DNA of 64,000 nt from Patiria miniata (GCF_015706575.1 NW_024037048.1:13781512-13845511); one strand, 5' to 3'. Shown: positions 1 to 12,044, numbered from the stretch's first letter. The notes: generated by a model from the letters alone, not told the origin. A program made the numbers and translations.

Positions 1-53
1 CCGCTCAAGTGTTGAGGAGTGCTTCCGCGAGAGAATTCAAGAACTGTGCTTAG
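1..53 (+). other. Exon-like unit, 3-prime part (duplicate of 54553-54613)
   Basis: The window opens inside a short unit that ends TTAG followed by a good splice donor, GTGAGTG. It is nearly identical to 54553-54613, where the upstream acceptor (T-tract then CAG) is visible, so this is the cut 3-prime part of the same kind of exon. Related 60-62 bp units lie at 7291, 9146, 34753 and 36915, all containing TTCAAGAAC shortly before the donor. Reading frames differ between copies because of small indels and stops, so I treat it as a non-coding (5-prime UTR type) exon rather than coding sequence. Confidence 0.5.
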
Positions 54-204
54 GTGAGTGTCTGCTATTTGACATTTTCTTCATTCAACCATCAGAAAAG
101 AGCAGTGATTTGGTAGGAGACTGTTCCTTTTTTTCTATGCATTTAATCTTTTTGGTCAAAATGAGAAACCAGAAAGCGTCATTCAATTACCTCTACGAAA
201 AATA

Positions 205-2465
205 TCATCCTGGCCATGATGGTTAGGCTTCTCAATTATCCCTTCTAAAAAAATATATTCCAAGCCATAGTCTCCTCAATTATCCCTTTTTTAAAAATAT
301 CCCCCTAGCCATGAGTGTCAGTCTTCTCAATGATCTCATCTAGAAATTATCTTCCAAGCCGTGATGCTTTGTCTGTTCAATAATCTCGTCTAAAAAAGTA
401 TCCTCTAAGCCATGATGATTACTCTCCTAAATTATTATCCATTCGAAAAAAAAATACAGCTTCCAAGCCGTGATGGTTTGTGCGTTCAATAATTTCTTCT
501 CTAAAAAAATCCTCCCATTCATAATAGTTAGTTTCCTCAATTATCCCTTCTTAACAAATATCCTCCAAGCCATGATGGTTAGTCTCCTAAATTATCCCTT
601 CTAAAACAATATCCTCCAAGCCATAATGGTTTTTATTTCAATAATCCCTTCCAAAAAATCCTCCTAGCCATGATGTTTAGCCTCCTCAATTTTCCCTTCT
701 AAAATATCCTCCTAGCCGTGGTGATTAGTCTCCTCAATTATCCCTTCTAAAATATATTATCCAAGCCATGATGGTTTTCATTTCAATAATCTCTTCCAAA
801 AAAAAATCCTCCTTGCAGTGATGATTAGTCTCCACAATAATTATCCCTTTAGAAAAGATCCTCCTATCCATGATGGCTAGTCTCCTTAATAATGATCACA
901 TCTAAAACATATCCTCCTTGCCAGGATGATAGTCTCCTCAATTATCCCTTCTAAAAAATACCCTTCTAGCCATGATGGTTTTCATTTCAGTAATCCCTTC
1001 TAAAAATATCCTCTTAACCGTGATAAGTCACCTCAATTATCCCTGTAAAAAAAACCTCCTAGCCGTGGTGATTAGCCTCCTCAATTATCCCTTTTCAAAA
1101 AAAAATATCCTCCTAGCAATGATGGTTAATCTCCTCAATGATCACATCTAAAAAATAACCTCCAAGTCCAGATGATTAGTTTCCTCAATTATCTCTTCTA
1201 AAACATATCTTCCAAGCCATGATGGTTTTTATTTTAATAATCCCCTCTAAAAAAATCCTCCTAGCCATGATGGTTTGTCTCCTCAATTATCCCTTCTAAA
1301 ACAATATCCTCCTGGCCATGATGGTTAGTCTCCTTAATTATCCCTTTAAAAAATATCCTCCATGCCATGTTGGTTTTCATTCAATAATCCCTTCTAAAAA
1401 TCCTCCTAGCCGTGATGATAAGTCTCCTCATTTAACCCTTCTAAAAATATCCTCCTAGCCATGATGGTTAGTCTTCTCAATTATCCCCTTAAAAAATATC
1501 CTCTAAGTCATGATGATTAGTGTCTTCAATTATCACATCTAAAAGATAACATCCAAGCCATGATGGTTTGTCTGTTCATATAATCAATAATAATAATGTT
1601 CAATAATCCCTTCTAAAAAGATACCTCCTTGTCATGAGTGTGAGTCTCCGCAATTATCCCTTCTAGAAATTATCCTCCAAGCAATTATGGTTAGTCTCCT
1701 CAATTATCACATCTAAAAATTAATTTCCAAGCCGTGATGGTTTGTCTGTTCAATAATCTCGTCTGAAAAATATCCTCCTAGCTGTGATGGTTTTTATTTC
1801 AATAAGCCCTTCTAAATAAGAATATGCTCCTAGCCATGATGAGTAGTCTCCTCAATTATCCCTTCTCAAAAAATATCTTCCAAGCCGTGATCGATAGTGT
1901 GTTCAAAAATCTCTTCTAAAAATATCCTCCAAGTCAAGACGATTAGTCTCCTCAATTATCCCTTCAAAAAATATCCTCCGAGCCATGATGGTTTTCATTC
2001 AATAATCCTTTCTACAAATATCCTCCCAGCCGTGATTATTAGCCTCCTCAATTATCCCTTTAAAAAATATCCTCGTAGCCATGAGGGTTAGTCTCCTCAA
2101 TGATCAAATCTAAAAAAATATCTTCCAAGCCTTGATGGTTTGTCTGTACAATAATCTCGTCTAAAAAAAATCCTCTAACCATGATGGTTTTTATTTCAAT
2201 AATCTCTTCTAAAAAATATCCTCCTAGCCGTGATGATAAGTCTCCTAAATTATCCCTTCTCAAAACAATATCTTCCAAGCCGAGATCGATTGTGTGTTCA
2301 ATAATCTCTTCTACAAAAATATCCTCCAAGCAATGATTGTTTTTATTTTAATAATCCCCTCTAAAAATCCTCCTCGCCATGATGGTTAGTCTTCTCAATT
2401 ATCCCTTCAGAAAAATATCCTCCTAACCATGATAATTTTCATTCAATAATCCCTTCTAAAAAGAT
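205..2465. repeat. 50-bp minisatellite, block 1
   Basis: Roughly 45 head-to-tail units of about 48-52 bp, each built on TCCTCC-AGCCATGATGG, then TTAGTCTCCTCAATTATCCC or TTTTCATTTCAATAATCCC, then TTCTAAAAA. Units alternate between these two tail types and diverge by point changes and A-run length. Short open frames in it are by-products of the periodicity. Its first kilobase matches 54765-55725, including the preceding exon-like unit, so the array moved with its flank by duplication. Confidence 0.93.
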
Positions 2466-2937
2466 CTTATAGACTTGCGCCTGGAACACACCTTTTTGAA
2501 CCGTAGCCTTTTTGTTTGTGGTCTTTGAATCAACATGCGATTCAGTTTCAAATTCTCCCTATTATAACTAACTTCGTTCGATGACGTCACAATGCTGAAT
2601 TGTCGCAAAGACGTTTATGGTAATTCAAAGAATATCTACGGCAGACCAGCAAATAAACTGCCATGGACCTCAGTGATAAATACCCCCACTTGTAAAGATC
2701 AGGACAAATACTCACAACTCTCTAAGGTGTTTGAGACACCCATCAAATTACAGCTTATTTCATAATCTTTCATTGTCTGTTCAATGTTTGCGGTATAATC
2801 CGATGACCTTTTTGGAACAAAAATTCCACCCAAAGATGATGACCCTGTAGTCCTGTAGCCCATCGCCCAAGGCACAATCTGCCACTTCACAAAACACTGA
2901 ACACTCAGGTTTATTAGGACAAAAGATATTGCTCAAA
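2466..2937. other. Intergenic or intronic, nothing recognised
   Basis: Unique-looking sequence after the minisatellite, with one GACGTCA-containing stretch near 2584. No splice-bounded open frame, RNA gene or repeat signature was recognised. Confidence 0.5.
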
Positions 2938-3097
2938 CAGGGGCGGATCCTGGAATTTTTGCAGGGGGAGGGTCAGGCTCCTAAAAAAATTAACAAATTG
3001 TTGTGACAGGCGAACGGGTAATATTTTGTGTGCATGTTTCACAGCGGGGGCTGGGGGGGGGGGTCGGCCCCCTCCCCACCCTCTGGATCCGCGCCTG
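2938..3097. mobile_element. MITE-like element with CAGGGGCGGATCC ends
   Basis: Terminal inverted repeats start CAGGGGCGGATCC and end GGATCCGCGCCTG. The interior is short and rich in G and C tracts, with no coding capacity. TCAAA occurs on both sides and may be part of a target duplication. The family resembles hAT-type non-autonomous elements, judged by terminus style only. Confidence 0.65.
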
Positions 3098-3099
3098 TC

Positions 3100-3608
3100 A
3101 AAATATTTTGTCAAATTTTGACCTGAAATGCTTGTAATTTGATGTATGATGACGTCATGACGACGTCACTAAAATATCCACATCTTCACACTAAGGTTCA
3201 TGTTCATATCAGGTTTCGTCTTTCTGCAACTTCTTTTTGCATTTTAAATTCACCTAAATTTGACCTACCAGTAACCCCGGAAGGAAAGGTCAGACGACTT
3301 TACCTTCGAATATCAAAAATGTTTATCAAGGTATAGTCAATCAGATTTCAAAGTGTGAACATGATTGTTCATTTTGTTTATGGGGTTTGCAGTGAAATTG
3401 CTTGTAATTAAATACCTGATGACGTCATTACGACGTCAGAGTATAAAAAGGTATACCTCTGAGTCAGTGTTGATGTTTGTTAAAGGTTTGAAGTCTGTAC
3501 TGTTCAGAAGAAAAGTTGCAGATAATTATTGTCCGAAAAAAAAACAAGAAAGAAAGAAAGAAAGAAATGTCTTAACATTTCCAAACAATGATCGGGTAGT
3601 ACCCGATC
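3100..3608 (+). repeat. Diverged copy of the CRE/ETS repeat family (3-prime part)
   Basis: Contains paired GACGTCA sites (near 3150 and 3420) and an 'ACC CCGGAAG GAAAGGTCA' block, then a GTCCG motif, an A-run with a (GAAA)n microsatellite, and a terminal hairpin GATCGGG-TAGTA-CCCGATC at 3590-3608. Order and spacing match the ends of the 16316-17832 and 18560-20083 copies, but identity is much lower, so this is an older member. Confidence 0.7.
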
Positions 3609-3639
3609 ACCCAAATATAATTATCAGGGTTTTGTTGTT

Positions 3640-5150
3640 CGGAATGAGGAATTCCTGTCTGACATTATTTCCGCCTCTACTTTCATTTCGCACGCTTCAA
3701 ACTAAATTATTGTTCACATACTGACTGGTTTAGTTTTTGAAAAAGTTAAAATCTTGTCACTATATGGATAGCACACTGTACATTCACGGAAAGTTGTATT
3801 GTCAAAACAAAGGTTATCAGGTAGGACTTTTTTTTAGTCATATCTGATTGCAGTATTTTGAAGAGTTTAAAACATCAAGTTCCCTGCTGATTTCAGAATA
3901 GTTTCAACTGATTGTGATTAATGCTTAAACAAATTCACGCACTTTTAATACTTTAAAAAATATGTCTTTCTTTGGTTTACAGAAGACATATTGCGAAAGC
4001 TCCATTCTTTATAAATAACCTCTCCAATAAAATCAGTATGATCAACCACCCCTTAATTTCTTCCTCATTTTGCCATTTTAATGTTATCAATTTGATTTTA
4101 AAACACGGAAACTCTGGTGCAATGTACTCACATTGTTTCCCGGCAATCACTGAAACTAATTCAGGATCAGCAATTATGGGGAAATTGGTCACGGAAGAAC
4201 GTTTATCAGGAAATCCGGACATCAAAAACATTCCTGTCTTATTGTGTGTTATTGCTCAAGCAGTACCCTTTCAACTTTGCCATTTCGCTAGAGTTCACAG
4301 TGCGCTTTGATCATCAAGTTACATTCAGCAGGATGAACGAGTCATGAATATAGAGGGCGCAAATACAAACGGACCGGATCGTGATATGATGCACACAGTT
4401 TTAGACCAGTTCAAATTGCTTTATTTAACTGGGTGAATTTGTAGAAATAATTTGTAGAGTTGGTGTTTGTACAAATTGCTCAGGCTTTCTGTTCGCCTGA
4501 AGAGATTGAAGCAAAAGCTCTCGATGAATTCACTCATGTATTTGCATGTAGGGTTCCACTCAGCATGCAACTGAGATTCTGTTGGATATTTGGACAAACA
4601 GCCATATTGATTTTTGGCTTATTTTTCGAAAGTTTTTGGTGATTGGTACAGATTTTCACAAATCTGAAATATTTTGTGAGACAAGTATCAGTTGACAAAC
4701 AGATGGTGGCTTACTAGAGCCAAACCGGTGCGCTGATTTCCTATCCGGAAAATTAGTCTTTATGTAACGACTGTAACTTGACTGCAGTAGTCCAGCTGTA
4801 AAGTTTGCGCCCCTACTCCCTTGGTATGAGATCGATTTCCCCCACAAATGCAGAAACTGTATGCTCATTGTGATTCCTATAACTACAAGTTCAAGCAACC
4901 TTGAACCAGTTAGAGGAACATTTGATCAATTGCTCACAATCTTAAGTATGATGCAGCACAACTAACTTTTGAACTTTTAGCTTAGTTGATGCTATACATT
5001 TGACCAAAACAGATAAATTAAAGGGATTATTTTTTTGGTTCTTGTCACCGAATTTCGTTGCTAACACACGTTAATAGTCTGCCCACCGGCACACTATTTC
5101 GAAAACGTCTTCAGTTTTTTAAGACGGTATATCTTGTCTGATATAACACT
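3640..5150 (+). repeat. Duplicated intronic module, copy I
   Basis: Non-coding sequence that recurs at 5150-6750, at 28000-28570 continuing at 29700-29990, and at 53550-54420. Shared landmarks in order are GAGGAATTCCTGTCTG, AAACATCAAGTTCCCTGCTG, GGACCGGATC, GGTTCCACTCAGCATGC and AAACAGATGGTGGCT. Copies differ by substitutions and by insertions of mobile elements. No splice-bounded coding exon was found in it. Confidence 0.75.
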
Positions 5151-6750
5151 ATACAAACACGAAATAATTCAGTGTCAAAAACAAAGCTGTTCAGACTCGA
5201 CTGGTTTTGAATCAAATTTTGGGAGCATTTTTTTTAAAGAGCTCATTACATCAAGTTCCCTGCTGTGATTCAGAATAGTTGAAATTGATCGGGATTCGCA
5301 CTTATTCAAAATAATTCACGCACTTGTAATAGCTCAGGTAAAAAATTACTGCATTAACATTTTGATTTAAAGAAAACAATCTTGCGAATGTTCGACTCTT
5401 TAACCTAAACAGTATATAGGTATGATCAACCACCCCCTTATTTTCTGCCTCGTTTTTTCCCTGTTTAATTTATCATTTTAATTTTTAAACATGAATCGAT
5501 GTACTCACATTGTATTCCGGCAATCACTCAAACTAATTCAGGATGAAGAGTTATGGAGAAGTTGGTCACGGAAGAACGTTCATCAGGAAATCTGGACAAC
5601 TCAAACATGCCTGTCTTATTTTGTGTTATCATTTATGTGGATACTCAGTACCCTTTGAACTTTGTTGTTAAACTGTGTCATTTCGCTAGAGTTCACAGTG
5701 CGCCATTCCGGTTTCATCACCAAACATTCAAGCATTGCAGGATGAACGTGTCACTGAATAAAGAGGGCGCAAACACAAACGGACCGGATCCTGATGATGC
5801 TCACAGTTTTATTCGTGTTCAAATTGCTTTATCTAGTTGGATTCATTTGTAGCAATCATGTACAGCGTTGATGTCTGTGCACATTATTCGTCCCTTCTGT
5901 TCCCTGTCAAGGGCGGATCCAGAACACAATTTTTTGGGGGGTAGCCCCCCCCCAAAAAAAAATTGGTCCCCGGAAAGTGGGTCCAAAAATTACAGCGTGG
6001 GGTTCAGGGCCCGCTTAATCATGGGCCCCGAATTGTTTGTAATTCTAAATGCTCTGTGGCGATATGAGGAAATTCCTGACCACTTTAACCATTCTTTGTT
6101 TCGAAAAGATGATAGTGTACCCACTGCCTGCCTTTATTGCGACGTCACTTAAAAACAAAACTTGGGGTGTTTTTTTTGGGGGGGGTGGCCCCCCTCCCCC
6201 CTTCCCCCCCCCCCCGGATCCGCCTTGTCCGCTGTTCGTCTTAAAATATGAAGCACAAGCTCTGTTTGCATGCAGGGTTCCACTCAGCATACCACTTAGA
6301 TTCCGTTGAATATTTTCTTGAAATGGCGATAGTAGTATTTGCTGAATACTTTGAAAGTGTTTGGTCAGTTGGTACAGAAATAATAATAAAAATAATATTC
6401 GACATTATTCGGTTAACAAACAGATGGTGGCTGATGCCAGTAGTCAAACCGGTGCGCTGATTTCCAATCCGGAACATAATTATTTTGTAACGACCGTACC
6501 TTGACTGCGGTGCCCACCTGATTTCCGCCACTACTTCCTTGGTATGAGATCGATTGTCCTTGATAATGCAGAAAATGTATGTTCATTGTGATGCCTACAA
6601 TTTCAAATGCAAGCAATTTAAACAAGAAAACATAGGATTATTTGCTTTTGATTTTTTTTTTCGTGCGAAGCAACAAAATGGCTTAAAAACTTAAGAAGGT
6701 CGCAACTAACCTGTTGGAAGTTTCAGCTCAGTGGATACTTTATTGAGAAA
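5150..6750 (+). repeat. Duplicated intronic module, copy II
   Basis: Second copy of the 3640-5150 module, directly downstream in the same orientation. It is interrupted by the MITE at 5908-6227, which is absent from the equivalent position in copies I and III. Open frames here are short and not shared between copies, which argues against coding. Confidence 0.75.
5908..6227. mobile_element. MITE-like insertion (CAAGGGCGGATCC ends) in module copy II
   Basis: Begins CAAGGGCGGATCC and ends GGATCCGCCTTG, with long G and C tracts just inside each end. Flanks are TTCCCTGT before and TCCGCTGT after, an imperfect 8-bp repeat. Copies I and III run straight through this point, so the insertion boundary is supported by empty sites. 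Confidence 0.75.
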
Positions 6751-6869
6751 AAGCAGAGAAAACGTATGCACTATTTTGTTGGATCTCGTATCTTGATTCC
6801 GTGCTTTAAAACACCTTAACTATTTTTTTTTTATTTTAAAAACACCTGCAAAGTTTTCAACCGATATAT

Positions 6870-7290
6870 CAGGCGAAATACTTTCACCGGGTATTTGATA
6901 CCAGTCTTATCTTCAATCTTAGCAAATCGCCATAGGCCTAGGTACTTTTCTGGGCAATTGCATATGATCCTACGTGGCCTCAAATTGTTTTTGCATACAG
7001 ATTTCTCTCAGAAAATCTGGGCATTTGTTTTGGTAGTTACTGCGTTTGATTCGAAAGTATTAAATCCTCCAAAGAAGACATGAATATTGTTGCTCGTGCG
7101 TGGGTCTGTTCGGGGCCGTTGCATGTAGGACGCATTCCACTTAAAAAAATATATATTTCACATTTCGCCCGACAGAGATTTTGATCTGGGGGTGTTTTAC
7201 TTGTAAAATTCAGCTATGCCTCCCCCAACAGCCCCCAAGATTTCTCCCAGCGGATTTTCAATGACTCATTTTCGTTGGTATTATTTCCAG
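6870..7290 (+). other. Block A segment matching 32260-32469 plus 34616-34752
   Basis: Non-coding sequence shared with block B. Around 7141-7155 it has a short A/TA stretch. In block B the same point is occupied by the Penelope-like inverted pair and its TA arrays, so this is the empty site. Confidence 0.85.
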
Positions 7291-7352
7291 CTCGCAATCT
7301 GCTGAGTGTTGAGGATTCCCTTCGTGATAGAATTCAAGAACGTTACATCGAG
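7291..7352 (+). other. Spliced exon-like unit, block A (62 bp)
   Basis: Bounded by a pyrimidine tract with CAG acceptor and a strong donor, GAG|GTGAGT. One frame reads LLSVEDSLRDRIQERYIE, but the block B copy (34753-34814) has a stop and a one-base difference that break this frame. A non-coding leader exon of a C1q-type transcript is therefore more likely than a coding exon. Its neighbour 9146-9205 is a diverged duplicate. Confidence 0.55.
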
Positions 7353-9145
7353 GTGAGTGTCTGTTATTTGACATTTTCCTCACTCAATCATCAGAACAGA
7401 GCAGTGATTTTGGTGGGAGACTGTATTTTTTTCTCTATATTTATACACCTTTTGGTCAAAATTTTAACAGAAAACATCGCTCGAGTGATATTCCCTCCCT
7501 ATAACACCCACCGTAGAAATGTGCCAGACATTTTGGCCTGCAGTCTTTGCAAATTCCTCGTTAAACTCATCAGGGTGCCTCGAACTTATAGCGGAAACAT
7601 GCTGAAATTTCCTTCACATATTTTTTATGCAGGTACATCAGTTGGCAAAAAAAGAGAACTAAGATGAAAACAAATATTGATCACACCAATATTTAGTTGC
7701 TGTGTAATCAGATTCTTTGGAATTTGTCTTCTTTTTATTTATTTTTTAAATCGGAATTGTGTTCGCAACCGTTGTCCTAATTTTTTCTTGATCGTTGATC
7801 ACTTTGTGATTCGTTTGTGATTGTTCACCACGTTCGGGAATCATAACATATAGGTTTTCCTGTCCAATTTCGCAACTTGTTCGTCCAATCTGAGAGACTG
7901 TTCATTACATTGAAAAAGGGTCGCATTTAGCGTATTCGATATTTTTTTTTAAATATTTACACCCACCAAAGCGTGTAGGCAACTTTGTCGTGCAAAAGAA
8001 AATCCAATTCTTTTGTTGGTTTTCGATCTTGCACTGAGTATAGGCGAATCTGTAAGAGGAAGTTTTCATTTTCAACGAAAGTACAATGGAATAAGGAGTT
8101 CATTTAATTTGCAATTTGCAATTATATGATTTTTAATTTTTGCAACAATTAACAAACTGGTCACTTGTCCTTACATAAAAACCTGTATTTTGACATAGTA
8201 TTTTATCGGTGAGTGTTCTAAATGTATTTCCTTCTATCACTTTAACACTTTACATTGATACAGTTCTGTTCTGCTTTTTTCATATTCCCTTTCCAGGCAT
8301 TCCAATCTTTGAAATAGCTGTACATTCCTTAATCCAAACTTGTCAAAAGCCATGTCATTTTATAGGACTCTGTTTTATCACTATAACACAATATCTTGCT
8401 CATGCAACTTCCAAATATCATTGAACTGTGTTACTTTTGTAAACGTATGCATCAAAGTGAATTCCCGAGCGGGACTGAAATTCAAAGCACAAGAAATTCA
8501 ATGCACAAGTCACGTAATTTGCTGCTTACTTTTCACGCGTGAATGAAGAATACCCTAAAATATTTTGAGCTGTCGCTAAATTGAACCGGGTGTGAAAAGG
8601 TCTGCATGTTTTATGCGATTTTGAATAAAAATGTTTTATTATTATTATTAGCAAAGTATGAAATTGGGCGGGAAACCCTAAAATATTTCATAGTGAATGA
8701 AAAAGTTCATTTCTGCTTTAAAACTCATAGTGAACTGGAGTTAAAAGTAAATTTGCCTGGACAAGTGCAACAAAAGCTTAGAATGCCAACAGACTGTTGA
8801 CCGAGTTACTAGTGTCTCAAAAAAAGATACATGCCTTCACAAATATTAATTTGAAAAAAAATCGTTTCAATAATAACGTGTAAACAAATTGAAAGCTTAT
8901 TTCACGAATCAGTCAATTCGAGAGAAATTGAACAATGCGACATTAAAACAGGTTGTTTTTCTTGACGAATTCGGCCGAGAAAACCTACTATTTTAATTAC
9001 TTGACCCTAATAACTTGGTGAGTATCCTGCTTTTGAGTGGCAATGGATCCCAATCAGAAAAAAATCTCACTCATTTATCTTAATTGATAATAAAATAGTA
9101 TTAAAATGTAAACTTAACCAGTATTCGTTTGTATGTTTTTTTCAG
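7353..9145 (+). other. Intron-like sequence, block A (duplicated at 34815-36914)
   Basis: About 1.8 kb between two exon-like units, aligned nearly throughout with block B. The difference is a mariner-type foldback present only in B (34961-35474). No coding exon recognised. Confidence 0.7.
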
Positions 9146-9205
9146 CCTACACTGAATTCCTTGTGATCTCTTCTTGGACCTGATCTTCAAGAACGAACCA
9201 TCGAG
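9146..9205 (+). other. Spliced exon-like unit 2, block A (60 bp)
   Basis: Acceptor TTTTTTCAG precedes it and donor GAG|GTGGGTG follows. Its 3-prime half, TTCAAGAACGAACCATCGAG, is related to the 7291 unit, suggesting an old tandem exon duplication. A poly-C tract of about 30 bases lies downstream near 9271. In block B the same unit sits 456 bp before the C1q coding exon. Confidence 0.55.
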
Positions 9206-9693
9206 GTGGGTGTGGTGAGGTTTGATTAATGATTCTATCAGGACCGGGGAAGGGGCAAAATGTAATCCGTCCCCCCCCCCCCCCCCCCCCCCCCCCAAAT
9301 ACTACAGCTCCGGAACGCTTCGCCCTATCGGAATGCATTTTGGTGACCTTTCTTAACTCTTATTGGCGGGCGAAATAAAACAAATCGATTCGATGGGTTG
9401 CCATGACAACCGGTTTTATAAACTAGGCTTTTCATAAATGTTAGCCCCTTGATCCCTCATACGCCACTGTTATATAACAAAGAAAACATGCATTATTCGA
9501 ACAACGATTCCTCCATTTTCAATCTCATTTTTTGGGGGTTTTTTTCCTTCAAATCTGACGGCGGATTGTCATGAATTTTAGATTAGTTAATCTCCTGTTT
9601 ATCAAACCTCAATATTTTTCTCTACTCTTCCCTCGTTTATAGTTTTCTCTGTGGAGGGGGGGGGGGTGCTTGAGCGCAAGGAGGAGATTCTAC
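9206..9693. other. Junction region where block A lacks the C1q exon
   Basis: Follows block B from 36975 to about 37340, then jumps at the tract TTTTTCTCTACTCTTCCC to sequence like 41285-41310 and 42050-42107. The C1q coding exon and the SLC12 3-prime exons of block B have no counterpart here. Confidence 0.65.
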
Positions 9694-9839
9694 CTTCTCT
9701 TTGAGCGTGGTGACTCCTTCCTCGCTGATCTTCCAAGGAAACTTCTCCGTGGTCTCCAGGCTGCTTCCTCATCCAGCATCCAGGGTTTGGAGAGCTCCTT
9801 GATGATTGTGTTGGTCTTGATCTTACCCAACCCACCAAT
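9694..9839 (-). pseudogene. SLC12A: SLC12 cotransporter exon fragment, block A
   Basis: Minus-strand fragment bounded by acceptor TCTAG and donor AAG|GTAGAA. It reads ELSKPWMLDEEA in the SLC12 (Na-K-Cl/Na-Cl cotransporter) C-terminal frame. A 2-bp difference from the exon at 41324-41643 then shifts the frame, so the conserved PWKIS-type motif is out of frame. The 5-prime part, about 48 bp, does not match the full exon. It lies 1.04 kb downstream of endophilin exon 10881-10947. It is almost identical to 42108-42253 and is best read as a broken partial exon duplication. Confidence 0.75.
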
Positions 9840-10880
9840 CTAGACGGAAACCAATCAGGAAGGAAAATTTGAATGCATTTGCTCTAAATAAATTGTGTCC
9901 AGGTCTTGGAAAAGACCAACGTTAGTGCTGAAAAAAGCGAGAAACCTCGACAAATCTGGTTTAATGATCTTGTTACACATTTTGCCACTTTGACTTAATT
10001 TTTTAAAGACCTGCTTGCACTTTACTCAAACTGTTCATCAAAATTCATTCCGCAAAGTCTTCTTCAAGTACTCAACTGTGAGTACACATTTCGGTACTCA
10101 AAATACGGTACTCGAACGACAATGCCTATTGTCCTCCAACGCCAGTTTGTGCACTAAGTCTATGGGAAAGGTTTAGATCAGGGAACAAAGGAAAACACAA
10201 AGCCAATTAATCCTCGGAAGCATAGCAGAAAACGACAGTGTGCGCGTTATGGTAAGTGTGTACAGTGTTCGTATATTTTAAATGCAATTTTTGTTTTTCT
10301 TTTAATGCAAACAAATATTATACGCTTTATACAGTATGTCCAAAAGAAATGTCCGTCTGACTATTTTTGAAATAACTACAAAACCATGAAGTCCAATTTG
10401 AAAAAGTTTGATTGTGCAGATACTCCCTATCTTGGCCTCAACCCCGATGAGTTTCATTTAATTTCAGTCACGCATCACTGCACACTTGTCAATTGATCAC
10501 AACAACATTTTGGGACACTGTGACCAAGTTCCTTGCCTTAATCAATTTCAGTGCTGTGTTAAGTAAGCTGTGTAAAATCCTGCATGTTGTGAAAAGGGCT
10601 GCAATTGGGATTGGAATCATTTGCCTGGCTATCAGTCATCACGGCAAGACCTCAGTTTAATGCTCAAGGGCAAATGATTCCAATCCCAAACCACATCAGA
10701 CTTTTTTTCTACAGACACTTTTTTGGGACACACTCTATGACAATTAATAATGATAAATTTAGTGTCAGGTTAACAATAACACTTTGGAAGTCTGATGGTT
10801 TATTTTTGTTAAAGTTATGATTTTATTAATGAAAGATGATTTGAATATGATGGAGTTGAGATAATCTCAGTGTCGCCTAC
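9840..10880. other. Intron-like sequence, block A
   Basis: Duplicated at 42254-43284 with high identity. It contains an inverted pair, TTTGGGATTGGAATCATTTG-type sequence at about 10605 and its complement near 10671. No coding exon seen. Confidence 0.6.
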
Positions 10881-10947
10881 CTTTTGCTTGCTTCTTCTTT
10901 TTGTAGTCAAAGTCAAGACGTCGCCCCTGTAACTTCTTCCGATGATG
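10881..10947 (-). CDS. SH3GL: Endophilin-A BAR exon (HHRKKLQGRR), block A
   Basis: 67-bp minus-strand exon, acceptor CTACAG and donor AAAAG|GTAGGC. It encodes HHRKKLQGRRLDFDYKKKKQ plus AK, the endophilin-A BAR segment that carries basic membrane-binding residues. It is the same exon as 43285-43351 in block B. Upstream endophilin exons for the N-terminal helix are not seen in block A, so this copy is probably a partial duplicate. Confidence 0.85.
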
Positions 10948-11117
10948 CTGTAGAAATGAAACATTAGGGAGAAAGTTAATGTATTGTTTGACAAGAGACA
11001 ATTGCACATTGCTGTAAGGCACCTTATATAAATTATGGGTCAAAGTGTGACAATTTTCGAGTTCCTGTTATCTCTGAACATGTCATTTGCCGTATCATTA
11101 AGAATGACTTCAACAAT

Positions 11118-11540
11118 TTGTTGGGTAGGTTGTCTGCTTCACATAATCACTCTTGGTGGACGACTGCATTAACCCTAACCTTCCCAAATCCTCCCAAATC
11201 CTCTTTGCAAAATGGAGGATTTTGCAGGATTGAGGCTGTTTGGCAAAAATGTGAGGCTAAGTTTGGAGGATGCACTGTGTCAAGGTCTTGGGCCGGGCCT
11301 TGTTTGTTTATGCTCAGCTGTGCATAAATTATACTTGAAGTCCTCCGCACTGCTCCAGGATGTCACTGGCTCAGCCTCAACATATTGACAGTGATTGATG
11401 GAGGATTTTGTAGGATTGAGGCAGTGATCATTCTTCCAAGGATCACATTCAAGAAATAACGGAGGATTTTGCAGGATTGAGGCTGCATGCAATTTTGACA
11501 TGGAGGCTGTTGGAGGATTTTGCAGCATCATCACAAAAAT
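11118..11540. repeat. Dispersed repeat with GGAGGATTTTGCAGGATTGAGG units
   Basis: Four or more scattered copies of a GGATTTTGCAGGATTGAGGC motif within an intron. The region is duplicated at 43560-43950, and a reverse-strand relative occurs at 46370-46480. Non-coding. Confidence 0.6.
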
Positions 11541-11910
11541 GCCCAGGGAGTTAGGGTTAAGAATGACTTTAAACAATTTTGTATTCGTTGTGTAGGTAGT
11601 TTGCTATTCATAATCACCCTTGGAGGACGACTGCATTAAGGAGTGCATCAGAATTATAAAATCACAGATGTCAGATGTAACAGGGACAGGAAAAAAGTGG
11701 ACCCCAAATTTATCGAATGACCCAAAGTACACAGGCATAAGTTTAAGTTATAACCCAAATCAACCAGTAATCGATCACTGGTCTTCTATCAATTTTTTTT
11801 CAGATTGGCCACAATTTTTGCTTGAATTTCCCTGCAGGTGGCTGTGCAACACAGTCCTGCTTCTATCAAAATCAACCAAATTCTGTCAGATTCTGTAAGA
11901 TGGAACTCAC

Positions 11911-12044
11911 GTTGATCTCTTTCAGATCTTTGTTCTTGAGATGATCCAGGGGATCCAGGAAGTTCTGTCTGACGTTCAGATCGAAGGCGCCCTTGACTTC
12001 AGAAAGTTGCCTCAGTGATTCTCCCATCTCGACCATCGCCGTAG
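11911..12044 (-). CDS. SH3GL: Endophilin-A BAR exon, alternative version 2, block A
   Basis: 134-bp minus-strand exon, acceptor ATACAG and donor AAC|GTGAGT. It reads ATAMVEMGESLRQLSEVKGA and continues through FDLNVRQNFLDPL to NKDLKEIN, matching the endophilin BAR segment 'GEAMRELSEVKD..QNFIDPL'. A near-identical 134-bp exon lies upstream at 12763-12896. Both have the same phases, so using both would shift the frame. The product would shape and sense curved membrane in endocytosis; in this partial copy function is doubtful. Confidence 0.87.

Noticed and set aside
205..2465. CRISPR-like regular repeats
   Set aside because: Head-to-tail units without unique spacers, in a eukaryotic context; a minisatellite.
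7291..7352. Coding exon LLSVEDSLRDRIQERYIE
   Set aside because: The block B copy has a stop and a frame difference and the third copy a different frame; splice sites are conserved but the protein is not.
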